Below are positions 51,079 to 62,171 of a stretch of 64,000 nt of DNA, in pieces. The stretch is from NCBI GenBank assembly GCA_950295325.1, contig OX485803.1, forward strand, positions 73,919,554-73,983,553, written 5' to 3'. Origin of the DNA: Polytrichum commune (taxonomy: Eukaryota > Streptophyta > Polytrichopsida > Polytrichales > Polytrichaceae). How positions within the stretch are numbered: position 1 is the stretch's first letter; each line of letters opens with the position of its first letter. Both the position numbers and the translations under genes were made by a program. Under the pieces are notes generated by a model. The model did no database searches. It saw only the letters and a program-made list of their open reading frames with translations, and was not told where the DNA came from.

Positions 51079-52304
51079 TCATGGCCAATTGGGATGCTCG
51101 GTGCTGTAGTGTTGTATGGCATCACAGACCTTCATGGCAACTTCCTTGACCTTTCCGGGGGCAGCGGTGGAAGGATCGATGGGCTCATATTCAAGCTTCC
51201 AATCTAAGGTGGTGGTGGAACGATTGGGGCCTGGGGTGAACCTCATGGTGACATGGAACTTGCTGTACCTGGGATCATTTACATGCTCGAAACAGTAGAT
51301 GCGATTCTCCTCGTCGAACACCGTCACACGTTTCTTGAACTTTGCACCTGCAGCGGGGCCCATAGCTGCAAAATTTGCAAGTGATTAGTACACACATATT
51401 TACACACAGGAGAATCTACTCAATCAGTTAGCCCCACGGGTGGCTGCAACTCTCCCTTTTAGATCTAGCTGCTTCTAATGAATTAATGTTGATTTGTTAC
51501 AACACAAAGAGAAGCAACATTCTTGGAAAGAGGGCGTCAACTAGAGGAACCCATTGAATATACCATTTATGTCTGCATTAGAAATGGATTACACTTGTAG
51601 ATCTCGTTTTTAGAGCTAATTAGAAGCAATTTTGTAAAGCAAGGGTCATCATCTAGTGCCCTAGCTATTTATTTTCAACTCTAAGAAATCTACATAATAT
51701 TCCTTAGAAATTATATTGTTAACTGTTTCAAATATGTCTTGGCAATTCCAAAAGTCCAAACCAAGTTCCAAATACGCTGGCACTTGTCGATGCTACAAAT
51801 ATTTGCTATTTTGGGGGTTAACTTAACTTCTCCCTTTCGAACAACACCTTTTAAATCGCTTCTGATGGATGCTTCTAACGATTTGAGGTTTGTTATTTGT
51901 TAGAGGAGCAACGTCCTTGGAAACAGAGCATTGAGAGGAATCCATTGAAACCATGATTTGTGTCTGAATTAGAAAAGCTTTATACTTTAAACGTTGATGT
52001 TTTCAGAACTAATTAGAAATACATTGTTATAAATGTTCACACAAACTGCAAGGGTGATGTTGTAAAAGAAGTCAAAAGTTGTTATTGAAAGCTGAGGGGC
52101 ATTTGCGGTGAGAATGAATTAATTACCGTGTCCAAGAGTGACAGCGCTTACGGTTCCGAGTTCACCGTTTCCTTCCAGACGCTCGTTGTTGGTGAAGAAA
52201 TCTGGAAGCAACTTGCATAAAATTTGGTCCCACTCTCGGCACACTCGCATGGACCGCTCCGGTGTCATGTTCTTGGTGATGTATTCGAACTCAAGAACGC
52301 CCAT
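51079..52304 (-). CDS. PR-10 / Bet v 1-like ligand-binding protein
   Basis: Two exons, 52304-52127 and 51365-51079, join to 154 residues, the usual PR-10 length. PR-10 proteins are cytosolic hydrophobic-ligand carriers, often induced by stress or pathogens. The P-loop-like motif is present as EGNGELGTV (about residues 45-53; family GxGGxGT). A single intron splits a codon with phase 1 around residue 60, which is the classic PR-10 intron position. The second half has KFKKRVTVFDEENRIYCFEH and a C-terminal helix (KVKEVAMKVCDAIQHY). The donor CACG|GTAATT and acceptor TTTGCAG|CT restore an Ala codon (LGHAMGP). The start MGVLEFEY fits the first beta-strand; a longer in-frame extension upstream is less likely. 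The ligand cannot be inferred. Confidence 0.88.
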
Positions 52305-52309
52305 GTTTG

Positions 52310-53085
52310 CTTGCAGCTGCTCTTGAACTACAAAGTTCAAGTGATTTGATATCAATGATTCATTCCTAGTCATGTAAAATGGGGTCAAATTGACACTTTG
52401 GCACTGAGTACATCGTGCTTACAAAAGGGAAGCACTATGTTGAATATGAGCGATTGAGTTTTAATTCAACCAATTACGGTTCTATACATACAACGACAGA
52501 GATTAATTCTCTCTAGTCGATCACTAGACCAATCTGCATAAAGGATCTCTCGTTTTATAGCAAATTTAAAGAGGTTGGCTACACTAATTGAGATTGATTT
52601 TCAGTGGACCGGAGTTCCAGTATAAGTCGAGTAGCGACTTGTTGAATAAATCAAACTCAAGTCAGATTGCTGAACAATCAGGCTGTCACGTCAACGATCA
52701 TATTCAAGCCAGACTTCTCTCTTATTGCAACTTCAATAAAGAAGTTGATAATGGAGACAAGCTTATTGAAAGTTTCATGTTTCTCACAGGCATACCTCGA
52801 ATTTACTGCAAGTACTACTACCTCCGATTTGACAACCTTCCCTTACAGCAGTCGCCAACTCCGGTTTGAGAGTGCGATCCTAAGAAATTTGGTTGATGAT
52901 TCTGAACTCTGATCATTCGTCCGAAGCTGACGACAAGAGTTTTTATGTACAGGTGCCTGAGTGAGGATCGAGACAATGTGCTCCGATAAGTATGCCATGG
53001 AATCTTATGCACCCATAAGGGAGGAGGAATATGCCATTGGGATGCCAATTTGCCCATCACCTGCAGTGACTTAACCTTCTACTGT
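52310..53085. other. Promoter side of the PR-10 gene; no other gene seen
   Basis: This should contain the PR-10 5' UTR and promoter. No definite TATA box or other element is assigned, and ORFs here look like chance. Confidence 0.4.
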
Positions 53086-53090
53086 ACCTT

Positions 53091-55700
53091 TAGGGCCGCT
53101 TTACACTACGGTGGAGCACAGTCCGGGGAGTTTTATACAAAAATCGCTACATTTCCGATTTTTTATAAAGACATTCGTATTTTTATTTTTTGGCTAGGAA
53201 GCTACCTAAATCCAATTTTTATTCTCGGTTAAAAACCGATATTGAACTTTACCATTCGGTAATTTTCCGACTTTCTGAACTTCATTTCGGTACGTTTCCG
53301 AAGATTTGTATTGTATGTTGGATTTGTTTTTTTAAATATTGTAAAAAAAAATTGGTGTTATGCTTTTAAAGGGGTGAATTTGTGTAGATAGAAAATCCAA
53401 GTATCCTTGGAAGGATTTGAACCTTGCCAAGCCCCCACCAACTTGGGGCCAAGGATTTAGCCTTTAAAAATATATATAAATCCAAAAAGGGTTCATACAT
53501 TATTTAGAGGCTAGTAAGTACAACAATACATGCAACTTTTAAACACCTGTATCCTCATAATTAGAAAACATAGTTGAACTTACTGAACAAGATGCATCAC
53601 TTGCAGAAAACACATAACGTGAAGGATTAGCATATAAAAACAGGTATTTGGTTCCAGTTTTCCACAAAGGAATTGCCTCTTCAATAATATTATCAAAGTT
53701 TTCATCTAGTCCCTCTAAAGCAATTCTAAGCATGCTTCCAACTTCCAAGTATGTTTCTCACTCGTGTTTTTATTAAATTTTGAACACTAAACGTCCTTTC
53801 ACAAGTGGATGTTGATACACATTGTACTCTAGCCAAATCAACAAGGACAAGCAAATTAAAATATCGGGTCTGCAAAGAATGATTCCATGTGATCATGCGC
53901 CATAAATCTCTACAAGTCTTATCTCCCCATTCAGTGGTGGCTTGCAGTTTGAAAGCTAGAAATTCACGCTTACAAGCCATCACATCAACGAAGGAGGGAA
54001 ATTTTGAACCTTCTTGGTAGCGATCATGCCCATAGTGTGCTAGCAGTAGCGAAAGAGCAGAGAGAGAAATCCTAGTAGAGGAATGAGAGGAGTGAGATAC
54101 TTTGCATAAGGGACTCAAACTCCTTATACTCGTGAGAGAGGATCCTTGGGTGCTTAGAGCCTCAAAACCCTAATCGGCCCAGTGAACGGAACCAACCCTA
54201 AATTAATTAGCCTCCATGGTTCTTGACCTTATGAGTCATGACTCTAGTATTACCCTAGTAGAAATTTCCGCCCTATCCCTAGTCCCTTCGGCTACTTACC
54301 TAAAATTTAAAAATTGGCTCGGTAAATATCCTAAAATATGATGCCTCAACCAGCTATATTGCCGATCTTTTCTCATTTGAACCAGTCAATTTCCAACCTT
54401 AATAATTTTAAGTCGGTACCTCGTCCGAATTATTGCAAACTCATTCGGAAATCTCCCAAAAAAATTTGGCTAGCTCGTAACTAAAGTTCGGTACTCCCTG
54501 TTCATTGCGGTGGAGAGGTCCACTGATCATGAATTCTAGGGGAATTTTGAAATTTGATTGGTCAAGAGGGATACTCTTGTCCAGTGGCGGTTTACTCTAC
54601 GGCCAAGAGTCCTTTGGTGGAGAACTTTGTACATGAATAAAAAATGACATGTATGCCAACATGGCAACACTTTTTTGAAAGGGAGTTCTCCGGAGGTCAA
54701 GTTCTTGGGCAACCTCAAAGCCTCGGACAAGAAACTTGGCCTCCGGAGAACTCCAAGTTCAATAAAATATTTTTCCCTTAGAGAAATCTTTCCACTATTG
54801 TCTCCCTCTTTAGTATGACACTTTTGGGAAACACAAAAAAGTCGTATTATCTAGGTGCCATCTTCTCATTAATATGACAAATGGCATAAAGTTGTTGTAT
54901 TATTGAGGGAATATGAAAACATAAGTCATATGAGCTTAAAAATATATATAACGAGTTTCAACAATATAGATAGTATGAAATAATAACTTTTAACCCCAAA
55001 CAAATACAAATATTCTCAAGACCTCTTGAAATAAGTGTCCAAAGATCTTTGGTGTTGCCTACCCAAATTAGGAACGGTCATCAAACCTAAATTTCCAACT
55101 TAAAGAAATTATTAGTTTACAAAAGTAACTTATGGCGATTCTAATTGTCGCATTATCGAGTGTTGTAGTCGTATAAAAGAGGGGGTTTTGAACTAAAAAG
55201 TTATGTCTTGCAAAAATGTCTCATAATATTGAGGGTGTCGTTTAAATGAGTGTCGTATTAACGAGGTTAGACTGTACCAAAATGTGAATTCTTTGAAAAT
55301 CAACAAGAAAATAATGTTACGTACTTATTTACCTTCATTTGGATGTATTATAGAGGTGGAACATTTTCAAATAAATTCTTATCATGAAAGTAGTTCTAAA
55401 ACATTGCCATATACATTTCATTTTTTGATCAATACGATTTTTAAAAATTTCAATACAATGGTCATTTAGGGGGTAAGGTTTCTACTATGGCCGGATATGA
55501 CCATTTTGTGAAGTTGTCCGGTGGCCTGGACTTCTCCTCTAGGTGGTTACACTACGGCCGGTCAAGACTTCTTAAGGCATTTTTTATTTATTGTCTTTTC
55601 ATCTTTTCTAGCATACCATCCCTCGCCTCAAATAACAATGTCTTGGGCTAAAATTCTTGACCGCTTGCGCACTTCTCCACCGTAGTGTAAAGCGGCCCTA
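53091..55700. mobile_element. hAT-like DNA transposon, decayed
   Basis: The terminal inverted repeats are 26 bp and identical: TAGGGCCGCTTTACACTACG plus GTGGAG at 53091-53116, and its complement at 55675-55700. The TAGGG start fits the YARNG consensus of hAT termini. A hAT transposase remnant lies inside on the minus strand. No clear 8-bp target duplication is seen (TGTACCTT against AGTCAGTG), so either the ends have diverged or two related elements form a composite. Sub-terminal echoes (near 54510-54600 and 55540-55560, with TTTACTCTACGGCC and GTTACACTACGGCC) suggest nested insertions of relatives. Confidence 0.8.
53539..54118 (-). pseudogene. hAT transposase C-terminal dimerisation region, frameshifted
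   Basis: On the minus strand, 54118-53726 reads into LARVQCVSTSTCERTFSVQN followed by LIKTRVRN, the signature of the hAT C-terminal dimerisation domain. A frameshift near 53740 moves the reading to 53748-53539, which continues GSMLRIALEGLDENFD and IPLWKTGTKYLFLY. The zinc-finger and catalytic core regions are not recognisable upstream, so it cannot be functional. Confidence 0.85.
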
Positions 55701-56127
55701 AGTCAGTGTAAAATTGATCTTCCATTGTATTAGCCTCACAGCTCCATCACTGTCCACCTTAACAATTTACTATCATGGTCACCAGCTTCCAACTTAAACT
55801 TCCAATTTTTGGACTGAAATTAATGCTTTTACCAGAATATTCTCAACACTTCAATACGTCATTTGAGTCATTGAGATTTTATACAGGCCTTTCCAAAACG
55901 TTGACTTTTCGATTGTTGATCTGCTTTGATTATGCTTAAATGAAAAGATTTCATCTTACTTGTGGTCTAAATGTGGTTTGAAGTTAGCTGCTTACAAATG
56001 TTGAGAGGCCAATCTAGAAGTGGGCTTAGAGCCCTTCAACTTTTTGAGTGAAAACCGAACAATTCCATAAACGGAAACGGAGAATAGACGAGGTTATGTA
56101 CCGAAGATGAGTCAAGAGGAAGGAGGA

Positions 56128-56140
56128 CATGTCCCATAGG
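56128..56140 (+). promoter_or_regulatory. USE-like element of U2 copy A
   Basis: GTCCCATAGGG begins about 70 bp upstream of the expected transcript start, the position of the plant snRNA upstream sequence element (RTCCCACATCG), but only its first six bases match. A TATA box at -30 is not evident. Confidence 0.35.
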
Positions 56141-56198
56141 GAGTGACACACAAAACAAGGAAGAGTTGAGGTACAACATGGGGAGTTGCTGAGGAGAA

Positions 56199-56394
56199 GC
56201 ATACCATTCTCGACCTTTGGCTAAGATCAAGTGTAGTATCTGTTCTTATCAGTTTAATATCTGATACGAGGCTCGTCGAGCCTCATGATATTAATCTAAT
56301 TTCTCTTGGGTGTGGTTCATGAGGCAACTTGGTGTTCGAGCCCACAAGCGTCGCCTTGGTATTGCACTACATTCATGGCAAGCGCAACCCTTCG
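56199..56394 (+). ncRNA. U2 snRNA-like copy A
   Basis: The sequence follows U2 from its 5' end (ATACC...CTTTGGCTAAGATCAAG) through the branch-point recognition sequence GTAGTA, TCTGTTCTTATCAGTTTAAT, stem-loop II and the stem IV loop GGTATTGCACTAC. U2 base-pairs with the intron branch site in the spliceosome. Differences from the plant consensus include CATTCTCGACC for CTTTCTCGGCC, one T lost in the CTTTTGG run, and a poor Sm site (AATTTCTC). It is therefore probably a variant or pseudogene. Confidence 0.75.
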
Positions 56395-57011
56395 CTTCGG
56401 GGACGCAGATAAACCAAACAACACACTGGATTGCACTTGTGGAAGCTGCTTGCAGGAAGTTTGGGCTGCTTTTTAAATTTTATCTCAAATGCCTGAGTTT
56501 ATTTGCTATCAATTGATGGATATCATGTCTGATCCTATTTCTTGCACAACAGAGGATATGGCTAGAGACAAAATGCTATGTAGATGTGGGAATACATTCT
56601 TGTCCTTGACAAACAATGTCACTCTTCACTTACAAACTTGGATGCGAAGTATACACTAGGTATTAATATATTAGGCTTTTGTGTTCTCTGGAGGTTAAAG
56701 GTTTTGGACATAATTGGTACACACCAGTAATGTTTGCGTCACCGGTGAAACTCAGTAGGACAATGATTCTCGATTGGAGAAATTAATAGCTCATGGCTCA
56801 GGTTAATAGTAGTCGGTAACTGGCACATGACAATTTTCTTTGACCTTGCACACTCTAATTTTTCTTGTGTAATCAGAGTTAACTTCATGAGATATAGGTC
56901 GAGGATGACGAAAGAGCCCAACGATCGCGCAAGCTATCCTAGTAAGGAGGACCAAATGAACACAAGGAAAATGGATCTCAGCTGGAATGAAGCAGAGCAG
57001 CAAGGTAGACC

Positions 57012-57066
57012 TGGTTGCCCCATACGCTTGGGGTAGGCATGGGTGAGGAAAAGGTGAGCATATATT
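57012..57066 (+). promoter_or_regulatory. USE-like and TATA elements of U2 copy B
   Basis: GCCCCATACG lies about 71 bp before the RNA start and GCATATATTGC places a TATA box at about -30. The two-element layout is that of plant RNA polymerase II snRNA promoters, although the spacing between elements is somewhat long. Confidence 0.5.
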
Positions 57067-57088
57067 GCGAAGTTGTGGAAGGGAAAAG

Positions 57089-57284
57089 CATACCTTTCTT
57101 GGCCTTTTGGCTAAGATCAAGTGTGGTATCTGGTCTTATCAGTTCAATATCTGATGTAAGACTCAGTGAGCCTCATGATATTGATCTAATTTTTCTTCGA
57201 TGTGTGCTTGTCCGGGAGCTTGCTGTCAGACATCATGAGAGTCGCCATGGTATTGCAATATCATGAGCAGGCGCACCTCTACCC
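57089..57284 (+). ncRNA. U2 snRNA-like copy B with altered branch-point sequence
   Basis: The 5' end (ATACCTTTCTTGGCC, then TTTTGGCTAAGATCAAG) is close to consensus, and a good Sm site (AATTTTTC) and stem IV loop (GGTATTGCA) are present. The branch-point recognition sequence reads GTGGTA instead of GTAGTA, and TCTGGTC replaces TCTGTTC. The changed base would turn one A-U pair with the branch site into a G-U wobble. With its promoter elements this is the best candidate here for a transcribed variant. Confidence 0.75.
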
Positions 57285-57439
57285 TTCGGAGTCCCATGTA
57301 AATCAAATAGCAATATGAAGGATTACACATCAGACAACATTCCTAATCTCATTTAGTCAAAGACGATTGTTGAAGCTTAGATTGCTGAACTAGGCGACAA
57401 CATGTTGAACTAGCCATTGCTGCAATAACAACCAATGTC

Positions 57440-57618
57440 ATCTGGAGGCAATATGTGTGCAATTCCGAGGCCACGTGTGCAAACTCGGACTGAGCCCGCA
57501 CCTGAGAAAAATTAGATTAATATCATAAGGTTCGATGAGCCCTCGCATCAGATATTAAACTGATGAGAACAGATACTACACTTTTTAGCCAAAAGGTCTT
57601 AGCCAAAAGGCCGAGAAT
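57440..57618 (-). ncRNA. U2 snRNA-like copy C (pseudogene with internal duplication)
   Basis: Reading down from 57618, ATGCCATTCTCGGCC is followed by TTTTGGCTAAG and then a repeated CTTTTGGCTAA before GTGTAGTATCTGTTCT. The duplication replaces the GATCAAG segment. TATCTGATGCGAGG, AATTTTTC and a diverged stem III/IV (GGAATTGCACA) follow. A TATATAAT box at about -32 (57643-57650) and CCCATACATC at about -84 match the promoter of copy B. Confidence 0.75.
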
Positions 57619-57642
57619 GGCATACTTCTTCCGTCCTCAACC

Positions 57643-57705
57643 TTCGCATTATATACTCGCTTTCTCCTGAGTACCGGCGCATGCCCATGAACCACCAGAT
57701 GTATG
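57643..57705 (-). promoter_or_regulatory. TATA and USE-like elements of U2 copy C
   Basis: TATATAATGCGAAGGTTG aligns with TATATTGCGAAGTTG of copy B, and GGCCCATACATC with GCCCCATACG, so the promoter was copied together with the RNA region. Confidence 0.45.
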
Positions 57706-58295
57706 GGCCAACCACCCAAGAGAACACTTTGCCCTCAGGCCCACTCCAACACATTGCATCACCGAGCTCATAATTTACATGTTGCACAATCTGATTCTCT
57801 GGACTCATTTCCAATGGCTCCATTGCAGTGATAAATGGTGATTGAGTGTGTTGTGGATGCTAGAATATATTTTGGAATGGATTCCAAGATTGCCTGTGAG
57901 AGTATGGTGATTGAGTCTACAGAATAGACAGAAAGGGTTCTCTGAGCTTGTCAAAGCATAAGTAAACAAAGTTTTTGAAGTCCTTGAGAAATCTCTCAAT
58001 GCTCCACCTACCTAGGACGGTTGTCCTCTAGTCACCACTGCATTATCCGAAACATTTAGGTCCCAACTGCACCAGATGCCTTGAGTTAATTCATTGATGC
58101 GGGTCGAAACTGGGCTTACCTCCCTTGTGCACTGATTGGAGAAGACTGAGATTTACCATGCCTCAGGAAGGAAACACTCGTGACAATCTGCGAGCACCCT
58201 AAGTATGAGAGCTTCACGACTCGGGGTCGAAGTCATGAGTGAGGCCTTCGTTATTAAATTTCTACTGCTGTATCATTTATTTGGAGATGAAAGAA

Positions 58296-58365
58296 TTAGA
58301 TTAGTGTCACGAGGCTTGATGAGCCTCGTGTCAAATTTTATACTGACAAGAACAGATACTTCATT
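58296..58365 (-). ncRNA. U2 snRNA-like copy D, fragment
   Basis: On the minus strand AAGTATCTGTTCTTGTCAGT, a GACACGAGGCT/AGCCTCGTG hairpin and ACTAATCTAATTCTTTC correspond to the middle of U2 (stem-loop IIb and the Sm region). The 5' end and branch-point sequence are unrecognisable. This is a pseudogene fragment. Confidence 0.65.
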
Positions 58366-58440
58366 TGAACTCACCCAAAAGGTGACCACATAGGTTGTTC
58401 TCAGAGTTTTGGTATCACATTAGCACGAGTTCCGGGAGCT

Positions 58441-58571
58441 GCCATAGCTGCTGCCATGCTGTACATTTCAACTTCTGGAAGGCTTAATTGTTGTGTTTGC
58501 TCTGGCAGCTCAAATTTTGTCACTTTGGAGGAGCTGTGTATAGCACCCGGCAAGGCTGCCTGGATAGCTTA
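58441..58571 (+). pseudogene. Possible RRP43-like exosome exon remnant
   Basis: The frame ends NFVTLEELCIAPGKAAWIAYL followed by GTATGG, a good donor. The segment LEELCI..GKAAWIAYL resembles the conserved region of the exosome core subunit RRP43 around its KAAWMAYLD motif. No other RRP43 exon is recognised nearby, so this is either a displaced exon copy or chance similarity. Confidence 0.3.
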
Positions 58572-58655
58572 TCTGGTATGGGCCTACTCCGCTCCATGCT
58601 CACAAACATTTGTTCTTGGAGTAGTATCTTGCTTGCTGCTCTACATTTCAGGAGC

Positions 58656-58742
58656 ATTCTTAAGCATGTGTAAGGACATTGTCTTTCCATTCTACTTTCA
58701 AGAATAAATATAAGAATCTAGATACTTGATTACATGCATGAA
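58656..58742 (+). repeat. Third copy of the 48071/49348 repeat
   Basis: ATTCTTAAGCATGTGTAAGG, TGTCTTTCCATTCTA and CATGCATGAAC match the left arm in direct orientation. It lies just after the RRP43-like remnant. Confidence 0.65.
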
Positions 58743-58952
58743 CTTGCACATTACTTTCATTAGGAGCTTATTTGATTCAGGTTTTCTTCCTCCCCCTGCC
58801 CCATTCCCCCTTTAATCTAGTTCTTTGCATATTTGTATACTCGGTTGAGAAAGAAGCATAGTGCTGTATTGACTGAAGAAATGTTTCTGTTCTGCAAGGG
58901 AACTTAACATTGATCACATGACCAGATAGGTTGTTCTCAGACTTTTTGGCAG

Positions 58953-61900
58953 ATTTTTCAGTAGTAGCTTAGATCAAGCTGCTACATCATCAGAAAAGTG
59001 CTTGTGCACGGGAGATGTGGAGGAGTTACACTATGCTGATCATGAAAGAAATAGGCAACAAACTTCAAGTTGTTCAAAGTTGTCAGAAGTTCCTGCAGCT
59101 GTTTTCTCAAAGCATCTAAAACAGTTTGCTGGATCTCTATATGGTGATGGGAGAAGATGCCCACTGCATCCGGAAGTACAGAGGCAAAGTCCAGCAAAGA
59201 TTCTGGAGCAGGCCTTCTCTCCTGCAAATAGAAATGGGAATGAAGTGGGGTTTCTGGATGAAGCTGACAATGTGGAGGAAGTGCGCATGAAGAGCCCTTC
59301 AAAGGCATTACATGAGATTCTTTTATCCTCATCCTCGCCATCCCTGTCACCATCACCAATTGTTATGAATGGGATTGAGTGGGGCACTGCCAATGCAGTA
59401 GATGTCCTTAAGGAAGAAATCCGCAGGGAAAAACGTGGGTCAAAATCACCAGCAAAATCACCAGCAAAGTCTCCAGCAAAGCCTTCGGAAAATTTTAGGA
59501 TCAGGTGAGTATATCAAGTTCCATGGTTGCTTTAGTCCCACCCAGATGCAGATATATGAAACTTGGTGTCTCTTATCCCCTAAATAATCAGGCACATGAA
59601 TTGATGTTACTCATGGCTACTTTTGCAGGTGGTCATTGGTTAAGAATTGCCTATACTAATGGGACATTCTCAAAACATTATACCTTATTGGTTAAGATTG
59701 ACTTAGTCAAGATGCAGGTAATTGTAAGCCTTTGGGAAAGGTCTGGTAAACAAAGTTGGTCAGTCACTGTTATAAAGTAGAATATAAGGGAAAAAGTAGT
59801 GCACTAAACAAAATTTGATGGCAAGCATAACAACAACTCTTACTGTAATCTAAGGGATGTTCAGGATGATGATCTTGGCATTGACAGGGGTTTTTATTGC
59901 TTCTGAACAGTGCAGGGAAAATGAAGGTGAAACTTGAAAGCACCAGCAGTTCATCTTCTGAAGAGTCATTCTGTGGGTCAGAAGAAATGTCCGGTCAACC
60001 TGCAGACATGGTACTTGCTTTGAGACCAATTATTACAGAGGCATCCATGTAGGTGGTGTTTGTGGATATTGAAAATAATATGCAATGAGAATTTTTGTAA
60101 GTATCAGTAGAAATTGGGAAAAAAACGCATTTCTTAACATACATCTCTGCCTAGAAGCCAACTTTAGTGTATGGTTGACATAATCAATTGTCATTTGCAA
60201 CGCATGTGCACATGTCTACTTCTCCTTACATATTTTAGGCTTTCTCATTATCTACTAGAAGAGGAGTGGTTTGAAGGTCATTATTACAAAGAGAAGATTT
60301 ATGAGCTACATTTATGATAAATTCCTGATGGGCAGGGTCTCGAAATTGGTAGTCCTATGGACTCAACTTCTGAAGAGGCAGTCTCACCAGAAGCTTCTTC
60401 TAGCAGTGGATCAGATATATCTAGCAAGCACAAGCCCAACCCTGTTAAATTAAAAACTGGGTATGGAGAACCTCTTCCAAAAATTACTTGGCAACCCAAA
60501 AAGAAGGCCCTCTCCAGCAGCGATGGAAGTGATGAATCATCCAGTCGGAGTGATGAGGATGCTATCAAAAGAAGATGGCATACTCAGGCATATCTCAGAA
60601 ATCTTCTATCTATCTAATGTGTATCTTAGATCAGATTCAATTCTTTTCATGGGTTGAATGTGCTAAGGGCATGGGTAATATCAGCTTTATTCTTCTGTTG
60701 CTAGTGCAGTGCATAAATTGGAACCTATCTTATGGTTGAGGAGTGAAACACCTCCAGCTAGCAGTATTACTGGGTACAGTGTAATTTGCTTAAAAGTGAA
60801 TTTTTTCTGAGCACGGAAGGCGCTCTATGCAAAAAATCCAACCAAAGTTCATGGTGAGTTAAAGAATATCTTTAATGGGCTCCTCGCAAAAAACAGGCTT
60901 TTGCTGATTGTCTGAAAATGGTCCACTCAAAATCAGTTAGTTGCGTTACCTTGCAATTATTTTGGATTTGATCAGTTAATACTATGCTTATCTAGATTTA
61001 TCGGTGGACAAAAAGGGTATCCATAAATTCTTCAAGTCAAACTCTGGGTGAGTTGGCTAAAAGGTGAATTCGAGAGCCTCTGCATAAATTCCCTTAAGTT
61101 TTCTTAAGGCTAACATCCTTTATTGTGAGTGGGGCTGGGCAATAAAAACTGGCTCTTTAGCTTGTCATTCTTGGATAAGTGGGCCAAGCTACCCTTGTAT
61201 AGTTTCTGGATTGGAAGGGGAGGTCCAAGGAGTTTCACCTGACTTTCAAAATCACGCTTTGACACAAGACTCTCTAACGAGCTCTTAATAGAAAAGTCCC
61301 TACAAGAGTTTGGTCCCTCTTTGGAGGACTTCTTGTGGATAGCTGTAATTACCACCGAAGTTTGGTGAGAGCCTGTTGTGTATAAGCTAAGCTATTCTGA
61401 GTTCGCATTATCAAGTAATTTTGTGTGGGATGTTTTATACCTGAATGGATGTGCAGGCAAAATAGACCGAATACAGCTTACAAGTCAAACGGTGCTGCAA
61501 AAGGTGACAATGGTCAAATGTCTCAAGTGACGAAGAACAAGTGGAAGAGCCAAAATGGTGGAGTTCCACAAGCAGGCAGAATGAGTCATAGAGATGATGA
61601 AGATACATTGGTCATTGAAGATCCTGACAAGCATCCAAAAAAGAAGAAATCAAAGAAGGCTGTGAGAGAAAGTGCAGATGTCGAAATGGCAGTCAGGGAA
61701 GAAGTTACAGATCAGAGACCCAAGGGAAAACGAAAGAGGGAAATGGTGAAATTGGAGAATGAAGTCAATGACTCTGGAGAACAACAGGAGGCCCCTGCTG
61801 GCAAGAAGAAGAAAAAAATTGCTCTCAGAGTTAAGTTCTACTGTACACTGCGACCTGTATGCAACATTGCTGCGCTTTTTGGAAATTATTGGAATGTCAC

Positions 61901-62171
61901 AGGCCTTTCAGAATGGAATACATACTTGAGTAAGTTCGACTTTGAAAAGTTCTGCCATCTCAGTTATCTAGGTATGCTTGCTGCAGTTGCTGCAGTTGCT
62001 GCATTCGCGCATCGTATGCTCCTGTTACCATTAAAATATTTCCAGCTGTTGAGAGCTGTTGTGTGGGAATCTGCTCTTTGTCCCTGTTGTCTGGCCGCAG
62101 GTTCACGTTCACGATCTCCTAGACGATTTTCACCATCTCCTCGAGGTGGTCGCAGGTCAAGGTGAGGTGTC
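58953..62171 (+). CDS. Ser/Lys/Arg-rich, probably nuclear protein; family not recognised
   Basis: Exons with coding character are 58953-59504 (donor CAG|GTGAGT), 59911-60010 (acceptor GAACAG, donor ATG|GTACTT), from 60335 to about 60600 (3' end unresolved), from about 61455 to 61829, and 62101 to about 62165 before GTGAGG. The first two junctions keep the frame (RIS AGKMKVKLES, then PADM GLEIGSP). The protein has KSPAK repeats, phosphorylatable Ser/Glu runs (SSSSSEESF), KLKTGYGEPLPKITWQPKKK, several basic nuclear-localisation-like clusters (KHPKKKKSKK, PAGKKKKK) and a short RS tail (SRSRSPRRFSPSPRG). Such composition suits an RNA-processing or chromatin factor, but no domain is recognised. 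The true start, the third donor and the last exon are uncertain; a further exon near 62450-62575 is possible. Confidence 0.5.

Noticed and set aside
53400-53475. T-arm-like GGTTCAAATCC (minus) enclosed by an 8-bp inverted pair ATCCTTGG/CCAAGGAT
   Set aside because: The enclosed segment is too short for a tRNA and has no D or anticodon arm; it lies inside a decayed transposon.
61960-62025. LAAVAAVAAF peptide resembling an RRP43 helix
   Set aside because: It is produced by a short GCAGTT-type repeat and cannot be connected to the possible RRP43 remnant.
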